A stretch of DNA of 7,880 nucleotides from Alkalihalobacillus alcalophilus ATCC 27647 = CGMCC 1.3604 (GCF_000292245.2 NZ_ALPT02000127.1:1-7880); one strand, 5' to 3'; shown: positions 1-6,193, counted from the first letter of the stretch. Notes: generated by a model from the letters alone, not told the origin. Translations and numbers: made by a program.

Positions 1-543
1 ACCAATAGATGATTCCGTTTTCTTCAAGGGCTGTACGTCTGTTTTGACTACAATGGATACAAAGAACTTTCCGCTTGGATTTCGTCTGACTGTAGCGCTC
101 AGAATACGTCCTTCAACCTTACGACTTTTGGCCAAGCGAACATACCCTAGTTTCGGCAATTTGATTTTGTTGTCTACTATGGCAATGTTGCTATTTGTTT
201 CTTTCGTGGTGTAGGATTGTACCTGATTCTTTTTTGATTTGAAGCGTGGCGCTTTATTTTGTTTCTTGAAGAATCGAGTATAGGAATCAGCAAGGTTTTT
301 CAGGGAGGATTGAAGGGCAATGCTATCCACTTCTTTTAGCCATACGAATTCCTTTTTTAGTTGGGTTAATTCAGCCGAACAAGCATTGTAAGTTAATCCT
401 TTGCCTGTTTCTTGGTAGGTATCGTTCCATTGCCCTAAAAAGCGATTAAAGACAAAACGAGAACAGCCGATGGTTTTAGCAATGAAGATTTCCTGTTCTT
501 TGCTTGGATAGAGACGAAATTTGTACGCTTTGTTGATGAGCAT
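1..543 (-). CDS. tnpB: TnpB (RNA-guided nuclease of an IS200/IS605-type element), N-terminal part, cut by window edge
   Basis: An open frame of 181 codons runs without a stop from an ATG at 543 to base 1. The translation begins MLINKAYKFRLYPSKEQE and continues IGCSRFVFNRFL, the helix-turn-helix N-terminus of OrfB/TnpB proteins. It is followed by a Lys/Arg-rich stretch (KNLADSYTRFFKKQ, then APRFKSKK) and the beta-rich part (KLPKLGYVRLAKSR, KFFVSIVV). The frame ends in SSIG, where the RuvC-I motif (usually GIDLG) should begin, so all catalytic residues lie outside the window. In this family TnpB is a nuclease guided by an omega RNA made from the element's 3' end, also outside. The ATG at 543 is preferred over an in-frame GTG nine bases upstream, because GGGGTGA sits about 7 bases before the ATG. 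No tnpA is seen on this side, so the element may be a solitary IS1341-type one. Whether the gene is intact cannot be judged. Confidence 0.9.
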   Translation of the reverse strand, partial: MLINKAYKFRLYPSKEQEIFIAKTIGCSRFVFNRFLGQWNDTYQETGKGLTYNACSAELTQLKKEFVWLKEVDSIALQSSLKNLADSYTRFFKKQNKAPRFKSKKNQVQSYTTKETNSNIAIVDNKIKLPKLGYVRLAKSRKVEGRILSATVRRNPSGKFFVSIVVKTDVQPLKKTESSIG

Positions 544-577
544 TGTTTTCACCCCACCAATAGGAATGTATGTTCTT

Positions 578-583
578 ATTATA
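578..583 (-). promoter_or_regulatory. Candidate -10 box for tnpB
   Basis: The minus strand reads TATAAT exactly at 583-578, which would start a transcript near 571 with a leader of about 28 bases before the tnpB ATG. No good -35 hexamer is present at 16-18 bases. The promoter may therefore be weak, as is common in insertion sequences, or the match may be chance. Confidence 0.35.
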
Positions 584-646
584 CCCTAACAAGAATCTCT
601 TTGGCTACCGCCAACCGCCATTCATCTCCCCCTTATCGTTGGGCTT

Positions 647-672
647 CTCCCTTCACACGATTGAAGAGGGAG
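647..672. repeat. Bulged hairpin, candidate IS left-end structure
   Basis: CTCC CTTCA at 647-655 pairs with TGAAG (662-666) and GGAG (669-672). This leaves a two-base bulge at 667-668 and a six-base loop at 656-661. An imperfect hairpin with a bulge a short way inside the element end is what the Y1 transposase of IS200/IS605 elements recognises. A second small hairpin, TTGGC/GCCAA (601-605 with 610-614), lies between it and tnpB. There is no T-run, so it is not a terminator. Confidence 0.4.
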
Positions 673-694
673 TCTTCTGTCGGGAAATGATAAA

Positions 695-993
695 GTAGTT
701 TTGAGTAGGTTAACTTGGATGAGGGTCTTTGTACCAGTATGTGTAAAAAAAGTGGTGTACCTGGAGGAAAAAAATTTAGGAGCAAATGTATTGGTGGATT
801 CAATCTTATGCGATGCAAATAGGCGGGCGACTTCACTTACCTCCTTTCTATTAAAAGCTTAATTATATATACGTCATAAAACGATAAAATCCTCCTCCCC
901 TTATATAAAAAAATGAACTTTTTTAAACTTACGAAAAACCTTACATTTTTGAGAGTTTCCAAATAGAGAATCAATCACACGTCTAACAAATAA
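695..993. other. Stretch without a convincing gene, between the IS end and the exoA terminator
   Basis: The part from about 860 to 990 is very AT-rich and has no ORF of note. The part from 695 to 860 is open in more than one frame, but none gives a recognisable protein. On the minus strand, AGAAAGGAGGT (852-842) matches the anti-Shine-Dalgarno complement perfectly and is followed by a GTG at 836; that frame runs 67 codons to 633, into the candidate IS end, and its product is low-complexity and unlike known families. A TATAAT (minus, 867-862) lies just upstream with a poor -35. It could be the decayed start of a small gene cut by the insertion, or noncoding sequence. Confidence 0.4.
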
Positions 994-1032
994 CAAAAAA
1001 GCCACCCTCATCAGAAAATGTTTGGGCAGCCT
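994..1032 (-). terminator. Rho-independent terminator of exoA
   Basis: Read on the minus strand, GCTGCCC (1030-1024) pairs with GGGTGGC (1007-1001) in a 7-bp stem with two G-U pairs. The loop is 16 bases, and six T follow directly (1000-995). It lies 33 bases past the exoA stop codon, as expected for the end of that transcript. Confidence 0.8.
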
Positions 1033-1063
1033 CCAATACTTAAACTGAATGTAACGAATTAGA

Positions 1064-1816
1064 TTACTTAAGCTCTAGAAACACTGGACAATGGTCACTT
1101 CCAAGAATCTCGTTATGGATCTCCGCTTTTTTAATAGAGTTCGTTAATTCGTTAGAAACGATAAAATAGTCAATTCTCCAGCCAATGTTGCGCTCCCGAA
1201 CTTTATTCATATAAGACCACCAACTATATTTATCAGTAGTTTCTGGATACAGATAACGAAAACTATCTGTAAAGCCACTCGACAATAGAGTTGTCATCTT
1301 CCCTCTTTCTTCCTGTGTAAACCCTGAATTTCCATGATTGGATTTAGCATTTTTTAAATCGATTTCTGTATGAGCTACGTTTAAGTCTCCACATAAAATA
1401 ACCGGCTTTTTTTCCTCAAGGTTTTTCAAATAAGCTAAAAAGTGCTCTTCCCAACTTAAACGATAAGGAAGTCGTGATAAGTCACGTTTTGAATTTGGAG
1501 TATAGCAGGTAACTAAATAAAATTTTGAATATTCTAACGCAATGACACGACCTTCTTGATCAATTAAATCTTCACCAATCCCATATTGCACAGACAAAGG
1601 TGTATGTTTTGTAAAAATAGCTGTCCCTGAGTAGCCTTTTCTCTCGGCGTCATTCCAATATTGCTCATACCCGTCTAACTGTAATTCGATTTGACCTTTT
1701 TGACATTTTGTTTCTTGAATCGCAAAAAAGTCAGCGTCTACTTGATGAAAATAATCTAAAAAACCTTTTTTAACACAAGCTCTTATTCCGTTCACATTCC
1801 ACGATACAAATTTCAC
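1064..1816 (-). CDS. exoA: ExoA, exodeoxyribonuclease III family AP endonuclease
   Basis: This 250-residue protein belongs to the Xth/ExoIII branch of the endonuclease/exonuclease/phosphatase fold. It acts in cytoplasmic base-excision repair, cutting DNA 5' to abasic sites and trimming blocked 3' ends. The family motifs are all present: SWNVNGIRA with N7, the metal ligand E35 in IQETKCQ, Y105 in CYTPNSKRDL, D144 and N146 in GDLNVAH, NSGFTQEER (163-171), WRIDYF with D216, and the catalytic D241-H242 in SDHCPV. Length matches Bacillus ExoA (about 250). The start is GTG at 1816, with GGGAGAGAG a few bases upstream; no in-frame ATG fits the conserved N-terminus. It has its own promoter and terminator and is likely monocistronic, though no terminator separates it from yodQ, so read-through is possible. 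It looks intact and functionally unrelated to the kam cluster. Confidence 0.96.
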   Translation of the reverse strand: MKFVSWNVNGIRACVKKGFLDYFHQVDADFFAIQETKCQKGQIELQLDGYEQYWNDAERKGYSGTAIFTKHTPLSVQYGIGEDLIDQEGRVIALEYSKFYLVTCYTPNSKRDLSRLPYRLSWEEHFLAYLKNLEEKKPVILCGDLNVAHTEIDLKNAKSNHGNSGFTQEERGKMTTLLSSGFTDSFRYLYPETTDKYSWWSYMNKVRERNIGWRIDYFIVSNELTNSIKKAEIHNEILGSDHCPVFLELK

Positions 1817-1852
1817 ACAAACTCTCTCCCATCTGTTCTTTCACATTCAACT

Positions 1853-1882
1853 ATTATAGCTAGTATAATGCAAAAGTATCAA
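1853..1882 (-). promoter_or_regulatory. Sigma-A-type promoter of exoA
   Basis: On the minus strand TTGATA (1882-1877) and a perfect TATAAT (1858-1853) are separated by 18 bases. This predicts a start near 1846 and a leader of about 30 bases before the GTG of exoA. The -35 box begins about 10 bases beyond the yodQ stop codon, so the whole promoter fits in the short gap between the genes. Confidence 0.8.
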
Positions 1883-1891
1883 GGAGAAAGC

Positions 1892-3160
1892 TTATTCCAC
1901 TTCACACCATGTGAGAATAAGATCAACAAACACTTTGCTCGCTTCGATGATCGCCTCAAGTTCAATCGCTTCATCTGGATGGTGGGCAAGCTCGGTTGTT
2001 CCTGGACCATAAACAACAGTTGGGATATCGCCAACTTGACTTAAGAGCCCCGCATCTGTTCCCCATGGAGCCGCTTCTAGCCGAGCTGATTTCCCAGAAA
2101 TCTTTTTAATACTTGTTTTAAATTGCTCTAAAAATGGGTCTTCTAAAGTAATACTGCCCGGCATCCACCTTGCCCCAAACCATTCAATCGAAACCGGATG
2201 GTCTTTAAACCATGAATCCATAAACATCGATGACGATAACATTCGCTCAAATTCCTCTTTTGCTTCTTCCATTGTTTCATCAAAGGATACCCCATACCGA
2301 CCTTCTATCATCACCTCATCTGGTACAGAAGACGGCCAGTCACCGCCATTCATTTTACCGATATTAATCGGGATTGGAATCGGAATGTTTTGATACAAAG
2401 GATGATTGATACGCTCATTTCGTAATGTTTCAAGTTTTTTTAATTGTTCGATGACCGCAATCGCTTTGTCAATTGCTGAGACTCCTTCATAACGCGTGCC
2501 TCCATGAGCCGCTCTCCCGGTTACTTTAATGCGGAACCACATCGAACCTTGCTGTAATGGAAATACTTTTAGCTTTGTTGGTTCAGGAATGACTGCAGCA
2601 TCTGCTTGATATCCTCGTAAAATGGCGGCTAAAGTCCCTGCACCACCACATTCTTCATCAATGACACTTTGAAAGATCACATCGCCTTTTAATTTGACCT
2701 TCATTTCCTGAACGACTTTTAAAGCAAGCAATAAAGAAATCGTTCCACCTTTCATATCAGTTGCTCCACGTCCACTAATGGAGTGTCCGTTATTGATAGC
2801 CATAAAAGGGGGCTGAGACCATTGCTTTAAATCACCAGCAGGGACCACATCAATATGTCCATTTAATAAAAGCGAGCGACCACCACCTGTCCCCTTCCAT
2901 ACCCCGACCAAATTAGGACTCCCATTAAAAGTTTGACGAGCGGATAAATAGGCAGAATGTTCCTTCAATTTATCTAAGTCTGGTTCAAAAATATCAATTT
3001 CCATTTGCAAGTCTTCTAGTATTTTTTTTAAATACAATTGGGCTTCTAATTCATGTCCATATGTCGATTCAAAGTTTATGAGCTGGCAAAGGTGATGAAA
3101 ATACTCATCTTTATATCGCTCTATTAATTTCTCCACCTTTTTTTTGTCTTCAGATGTCAT
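1892..3160 (-). CDS. yodQ: YodQ-like M20 family N-acyl amino acid deacylase (ArgE/DapE type)
   Basis: This metallohydrolase is of the ArgE/DapE/acetylornithine deacetylase family, probably cytoplasmic with two zinc ions, removing an acyl group from an amino acid or its derivative. Numbering from the ATG, the metal and catalytic residues are H102 and D104 (NGHIDVVP), D135 (GRGATDMKGG), E169-E170 (DEECGGAGT), E193 (IPEPTK) and a C-terminal His in ELAHHPDE. AAHGGTRYEG marks the lid/dimerisation domain. I start at 3160 (422 residues). AGGAG at 3174-3170 lies 9 bases upstream of this ATG, whereas the in-frame TTG at 3169 directly abuts that AGGAG and cannot use it. The gene begins 5 bases after the yodR stop, so the two are probably translationally coupled. 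It is the last gene of the kam cluster. Its true substrate is unknown; an N-acetylated beta-lysine breakdown product is the contextual guess. Confidence 0.92.
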   Translation of the reverse strand: MTSEDKKKVEKLIERYKDEYFHHLCQLINFESTYGHELEAQLYLKKILEDLQMEIDIFEPDLDKLKEHSAYLSARQTFNGSPNLVGVWKGTGGGRSLLLNGHIDVVPAGDLKQWSQPPFMAINNGHSISGRGATDMKGGTISLLLALKVVQEMKVKLKGDVIFQSVIDEECGGAGTLAAILRGYQADAAVIPEPTKLKVFPLQQGSMWFRIKVTGRAAHGGTRYEGVSAIDKAIAVIEQLKKLETLRNERINHPLYQNIPIPIPINIGKMNGGDWPSSVPDEVMIEGRYGVSFDETMEEAKEEFERMLSSSMFMDSWFKDHPVSIEWFGARWMPGSITLEDPFLEQFKTSIKKISGKSARLEAAPWGTDAGLLSQVGDIPTVVYGPGTTELAHHPDEAIELEAIIEASKVFVDLILTWCEVE

Positions 3161-3165
3161 CTTTC

Positions 3166-3831
3166 TCAACTCCTATAACAGGATTTCGTTACATGAAGTG
3201 TCGCCTCGGTTGATAATAGAACATCCTCAAGTGTAAATGGTTCAATAATTTCTTTTAAAAATAAGCCATGGGCTGTTACTTCAATAACGGCTCTTTCGGT
3301 TATAATCATATGAACACATTGTTTAGCTGTTAAAGGTAACGTACAGTTTTGGACGATTTTTGCTTTTCCATCCTTATTCGTATGGCTCATTAAAACAATC
3401 ACTTTTTTCGCCTTTTGAGCAAGTTCAATCGCTCCACCAATTCCAGGAACCATTTTTTTTGGCACAATCCAATTAGCTAAATCGCCTTGTTCGCTCACTT
3501 CAAGAGCTCCTAAAATCGCTAAATCAATTTGTCCAGCACGAATCATGGCAAAAGCAGTCGCACTATCAAAATACGAGGCACCCTTTATAAGGGTTACCGG
3601 GATCCCCCCTGCATTACAAATCATCGGATCTTCTTTTCCTAGATCAGGTTTGACGCCCATCCCTAAAAGACCGTTCTCAGCCTGTAAAAAAACAAACTTC
3701 TCTTTTTTAATAAAATTGGCAACGAGCGAAGGAATCCCGATGCCGAGATTGACGACCATACCCGTTTCAATTTCTTGCTCAGCTCTTTTAGCCATCAATT
3801 CTTTATCTCTTATTCCCAAGCCAATTTCCAA
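3166..3831 (-). CDS. yodR: YodR, 3-oxoacid CoA-transferase subunit B (beta)
   Basis: This 221-residue protein is of the class I CoA-transferase beta-subunit family (butyrate-acetoacetate/succinyl-CoA:3-oxoacid type). GMVVNLGIGIPSL (24-36) is the glycine-rich entry motif, and QAENGLLGMG (50-59) contains E52, the position of the catalytic glutamate that forms the CoA thioester in this family. GGAIELAQKAKKVIVLMSH and the later KIVQNCTLPLT motif are also typical. It should pair with YodS to move CoA onto an oxoacid produced upstream in the pathway. The start is TTG at 3831, supported by AAGGGGG four bases upstream; an ATG at codon 13 lacks such a site. The gene begins 22 bases inside the end of yodS, so the two subunits are translationally coupled. 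The length is normal and the frame intact. Confidence 0.93.
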   Translation of the reverse strand: MEIGLGIRDKELMAKRAEQEIETGMVVNLGIGIPSLVANFIKKEKFVFLQAENGLLGMGVKPDLGKEDPMICNAGGIPVTLIKGASYFDSATAFAMIRAGQIDLAILGALEVSEQGDLANWIVPKKMVPGIGGAIELAQKAKKVIVLMSHTNKDGKAKIVQNCTLPLTAKQCVHMIITERAVIEVTAHGLFLKEIIEPFTLEDVLLSTEATLHVTKSCYRS

Positions 3832-4487
3832 TCGACCCCCTTACTTTGAATCAAATAATCAACAAAAAGACCTGGCGTAATAATTTCTTCAGGATTCAGT
3901 TCACCTATTTCAACGATTTCTTCTACTTCTACGATTGTTGTCGTTGCAGCCATGGCCATGAGCGGTGCTGTATTTCTTGCGGTTGCTTCATACATTAAGT
4001 TGCCAAAACGATCGGCTTTTTTCGCATAGATAAGGGCAAGATCAGCCTTTAACGCTGGTTCAATATAAAAGCTTTTCCCTTGCCAATTTACTTCCTCCTT
4101 CGTTAAATTTAATGCTTCCGCATACGTAATATCACTTAAAATCGCCGGAATTCCCGCCCCACCAGCCCGGATTCGCTCCATTAATATTCCTTGTGGGCAA
4201 AATTCTACTTCTAGTTCACCAGAAATCATCTTTTTTCCAGCTAGCGGATTCGAGCCTATATGTGAGGTAATTAGTTTTTTTATTTTCTTATTAGCAATAA
4301 CAGGACCAATTCCAATCGTTGGAAAGGCAGCATCATTACCAATCAAGGTGACATGTTCTAAATTGACTTCTAACAGTTCTTTTATTAATAACGGGGGATT
4401 GCCGATGCCACCGAAACCACTATACATGATCGTTAATTCCCCATTAAAAAATGAACGTATCGAATGGAGCGTCGTTTCTTTATCCAC
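3810..4487 (-). CDS. yodS: YodS, 3-oxoacid CoA-transferase subunit A (alpha)
   Basis: This 225-residue protein is of the CoA-transferase alpha-subunit family. The N-terminal SGFGGIGNPPLLIKELL (about 23-39) is the conserved glycine-rich nucleotide/CoA-binding region. It is followed by GNDAAFPTIGIGPVI, the SHIGSNP segment and ELEVEFCPQGILMERIRAGGAGIP, which are diagnostic for this subunit. It forms the complex with YodR, whose gene overlaps its 3' end by 22 bases. The start codon is GTG at 4487; AAAGGAGG at 4504-4497 lies 9 bases upstream and a second purine run lies closer, so initiation should be strong even though the gene follows a disruptive repeat block. It is the first gene after the repeats, so yodS-yodR-yodQ may be expressed at a different level from kamA-yokU-yodT. 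No good promoter is seen between the repeats and the gene. Confidence 0.92.
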   Translation of the reverse strand: MDKETTLHSIRSFFNGELTIMYSGFGGIGNPPLLIKELLEVNLEHVTLIGNDAAFPTIGIGPVIANKKIKKLITSHIGSNPLAGKKMISGELEVEFCPQGILMERIRAGGAGIPAILSDITYAEALNLTKEEVNWQGKSFYIEPALKADLALIYAKKADRFGNLMYEATARNTAPLMAMAATTTIVEVEEIVEIGELNPEEIITPGLFVDYLIQSKGVDWKLAWE

Positions 4488-4496
4488 CCCCTCCAG

Positions 4497-4504
4497 CCTC
4501 CTTT
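4497..4504 (-). promoter_or_regulatory. Ribosome binding site of yodS supporting its GTG start
   Basis: The minus strand reads AAAGGAGG here, 9 bases before the GTG at 4487. It supports this non-ATG start and lies only a few bases from the edge of the first palindromic repeat, which the repeat has left intact. Confidence 0.75.
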
Positions 4505-4509
4505 AATAT

Positions 4510-4684
4510 AAAGCGAAGTCCGTTTGGTCAGAAGTGAGAATATCAAGGATCAACGCTAAGTTCGCGCCATCCTGCCGCAACGCCTTGTACCCACATCCTG
4601 TGGGCACAGGGCGGTCGTTGAAGACGCTTTTTGTCTTCATAAAGACGACCGATTTTTCTCGAGCTTCTAACGGACGTAGCTAGA
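4510..4684. repeat. Palindromic repeat, long copy (copy A)
   Basis: This is a MITE-like element with a left arm at 4510-4540, a 65-base internal segment (4541-4605) and a core at 4606-4684. Inside the core, CGGTCGT (4612-4618) pairs with ACGACCG (4645-4651) and TGAAGAC (4619-4625) with GTCTTCA (4633-4639), giving a near-continuous hairpin with a 7-base loop. The internal segment has its own hairpin, CCCACA/TGTGGG (4590-4595 with 4599-4604). The left arm and the end of the core (TTCTCG, CTTCT, AACGGAC) are roughly complementary, so the whole unit can fold. I see no ORF. I cannot name the family. Confidence 0.85.
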
Positions 4685-4690
4685 TTGATT

Positions 4691-4800
4691 AAAAAGCGGA
4701 GTCCGTTTGCCCAGAAGCGAGAAAAAATACAGGGCGGTCGTTGAAGACGCTTTTTGTCTTCATAAGGACGAACCGATTTTTCTCGAGCTTCTAACGGACG
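4691..4800 (-). terminator. Possible attenuator formed by repeat copy B
   Basis: In the yodT-to-yodS transcript the two outer arms of copy B form a long stem that closes near 4700, and it is followed by TTTTT at 4695-4691. That is the layout of an intrinsic terminator, although the stem is bulged and the loop contains a further hairpin. It may cause partial termination or protect the 3' end of the upstream mRNA. Copy A lacks a comparable T-run. Confidence 0.35.
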
Positions 4801-4808
4801 TAGCTAGA
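4693..4808. repeat. Palindromic repeat, short copy (copy B)
   Basis: This is a second copy in the same orientation, 8 bases from copy A. The left arm (4693-4723) matches copy A at 27 of 31 bases. The core (4729-4808) matches at all but one substitution and one inserted base over about 79. The 65-base internal segment of copy A is replaced by five bases. Outer pairing is clear: GTCCGTT, AGAAGC and GAGAAAAA on the left arm (4701-4726) pair with TTTTTCTC, GCTTCT and AACGGAC on the right (4777-4799), with small bulges. The end of the repeat contains the yodT stop codon (4804-4806). Confidence 0.85.
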
Positions 4809-6143
4809 CTTCTTTTAATTCCTCCTCTAAACGAGTAAAAGAGCTTTGCAATTTAGCAAGCAGTACATGCATTTCAGCGTACGTAATCGTATAAGGAGGG
4901 GCGATTAAAAAAGCATCGCCCTGTACTCCATCTCCTGCGCTTGCCGGATATAATAATAAACCTTCATGCTCTGCTATCTCTATTAGCTTTTCTACGACTT
5001 TCATTTTGCGTGGAAACATTTCTTTTTTCGTTTTGATTGAACAAGCTCCACGCCAATTAATAGCCCTAAACCTCGTATATCGCCTATCATCTTATACCTT
5101 TCTGCTAAATATTTAAGTTGTTTTTTTAAATAAATTCCTTTCTTTTTCACTTTTTCCGTTAGATTTGCGTCCTCATTATATTGCAATACAGCTAAAGCAG
5201 TTGCGCAGGCAAACGGATTAGCACTGTGGGTGTGTCCACTCATGATCAATTTTGAATTGCTTCTAATCGTTTTATATATTTTTTCGTGAATGGACGCGGC
5301 TGCTATCGTAGCATAACCAGCAGCAAGACCTTTACCTAATGTAATAATATCAGGTTGAACTCGCCAATGTTCACAGGCTAAAAAGGTTCCTGTCCGTCCA
5401 GCACCGGTCATCACTTCATCGGCTATAAATAAAATATCGTTCTTTTGACAAATCTCACTTATTTTTTCGTAATACCCTTTCGGTGGTGTAATGGCGGCTC
5501 CGGCGGCTCCAACGATTGGCTCTGCAATAAAAGCGGCAATTTGCTCCGCACCGATTCGGTTAATAGCCGTCTCTAGTTCTGTAGCACATTTGAGTTGACA
5601 GGTTGGATAGCTCATTTGATACGGACAGCGATAACAATAAGGTGCTTCGATTTGGGGGTATTTTTCAAGCAAAGGGGCAAATCTCTCTCTTCTTTTAATA
5701 TGTCCTGACATCGATAGAGCCCCGAGTGTAATGCCATGATAACTAAACCATCTTGATAAAATAAACGTTTTGCTTGGACGCTTTTGATCTTGCCAGTATT
5801 GTATAGCGATTTTTAAAGCCGTCTCAGTCGCCTCTGAACCACTATTGACAAAAAAAGTATAATAATCTACATCTAGATTAATTTTTTCATTCAGCTTCGT
5901 CGCTAATTTTTCAGCAGGCTCTGTTGTAAATTGGGAACGATATACAAAACTAACCTTTTTGGCTTGTTCAAGCATCGCCCGACGAATAGTCGATACACCG
6001 TGACCTAATGAAGTCGTCACAGCTCCAGACGAGGCGTCCAAATAAGATTTTCCGTTTTGATCGTATAAAAAAACACCCCGCCCATGTGTAATTTGTTGAT
6101 AGTTTTTATCAAAATCAGGCTTAATTAAAAAGGACTCACTCAT
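4804..6143 (-). pseudogene. yodT: YodT, class III PLP-dependent aminotransferase, frame broken near its C-terminus (possible -1 frameshift gene)
   Basis: The frame from ATG 6143 codes 374 family-like residues, then six unrelated ones to a stop at 5001-5003. The remaining 72 residues (EMFPRKMKVVEKLIEIAEHEGLL and on) continue in the -1 frame to 4804. Joined, they give 446 residues, the usual YodT length. PLP-binding motifs are intact: NSGSEATETALK (100-111), YHG, D242 in DEVMTGAGRTG and the Schiff-base K271 in TLGKGLAAGY. Four cysteines (C170, C173, C182, C186) form an uncommon CxxC-CxxxC cluster. The expected role is transamination of lysine-derived beta-amino acids. The break lies in A-runs (5034-5031 and 5028-5023), so a one-base deletion, a sequencing error or -1 slippage on A_AAA_AAG all fit. 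The short form would lack part of the C-terminal domain. A GGGGGTGA ribosome site lies about 10 bases before the start. The last codons run into repeat copy B. Confidence 0.85.
5022..5028 (-). promoter_or_regulatory. A_AAA_AAG slippery heptamer at the yodT frame break
   Basis: The minus strand reads AAAAAAG with the reading frame dividing it as A AAA AAG (codons 373-374 of the zero frame), the phase required for -1 ribosomal slippage, as in E. coli dnaX. After a -1 slip the next codons are GAA ATG TTT CCA, exactly the family C-terminal sequence. A GGAG lies 17 bases upstream, farther than the usual stimulator distance, and I see no strong hairpin directly downstream. Confidence 0.5.
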
Positions 6144-6193
6144 AACACTCAGTCACCCCCTCATTAAACTGTACATCACCTTATTCAACAAAG

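Larger units (their letters stand above)
1..694 (-). mobile_element. Left part of an IS200/IS605 family (IS1341-like) insertion sequence; outer boundary uncertain
   Basis: The tnpB start, a -10-like box and an imperfect hairpin about 100 bases upstream of the gene give the usual layout of a left end in this family, which has subterminal hairpins rather than terminal inverted repeats and makes no target duplication. The boundary at 690-694 is an inference: on the minus strand TTTAT occurs at 694-690, about 17 bases before the hairpin. Related Bacillaceae elements use AT-rich pentamers of this kind as cleavage and target-adjacent motifs. The right end is outside the window. Confidence 0.4.

Noticed and set aside
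633..836. 67-codon minus-strand frame starting at GTG 836
   Set aside because: The product is low in complexity and unlike a known family, it overlaps the candidate IS end, and competing frames are open too. The ribosome site is reported as a finding instead of a CDS.
842..852. Remnant of a 16S rRNA 3' end (plus strand ACCTCCTTTCTA)
   Set aside because: Only about 12 bases match and the flanking sequence is unlike 16S rRNA. It is better read as a Shine-Dalgarno sequence on the other strand.
719..862. 47-codon plus-strand frame and a 22-codon one at 786-854
   Set aside because: The longer has no good ribosome site. The shorter has an AGGAG-like site, but its peptide is not recognisable and the two overlap each other in different frames.
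1858..1892. Terminator between yodQ and exoA
   Set aside because: No hairpin with a T-run is present in this short gap, which is occupied by the exoA promoter.
3545..3880. 111-codon plus-strand frame
   Set aside because: It lies wholly antisense to yodR and the end of yodS, both strongly supported, and has no family resemblance.
4504..4534. Promoter for yodSRQ (TATATT with TTCTGA at 17 bases, minus strand)
   Set aside because: The -35 box matches consensus at only three of six positions and the box lies inside the repeat arm. It is too weak to call.
4510..4808. CRISPR-like array or IS pair
   Set aside because: There are only two units, about 116 and 175 bases long, with internal palindromes. 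They have no short repeat-spacer pattern and no transposase ORF.
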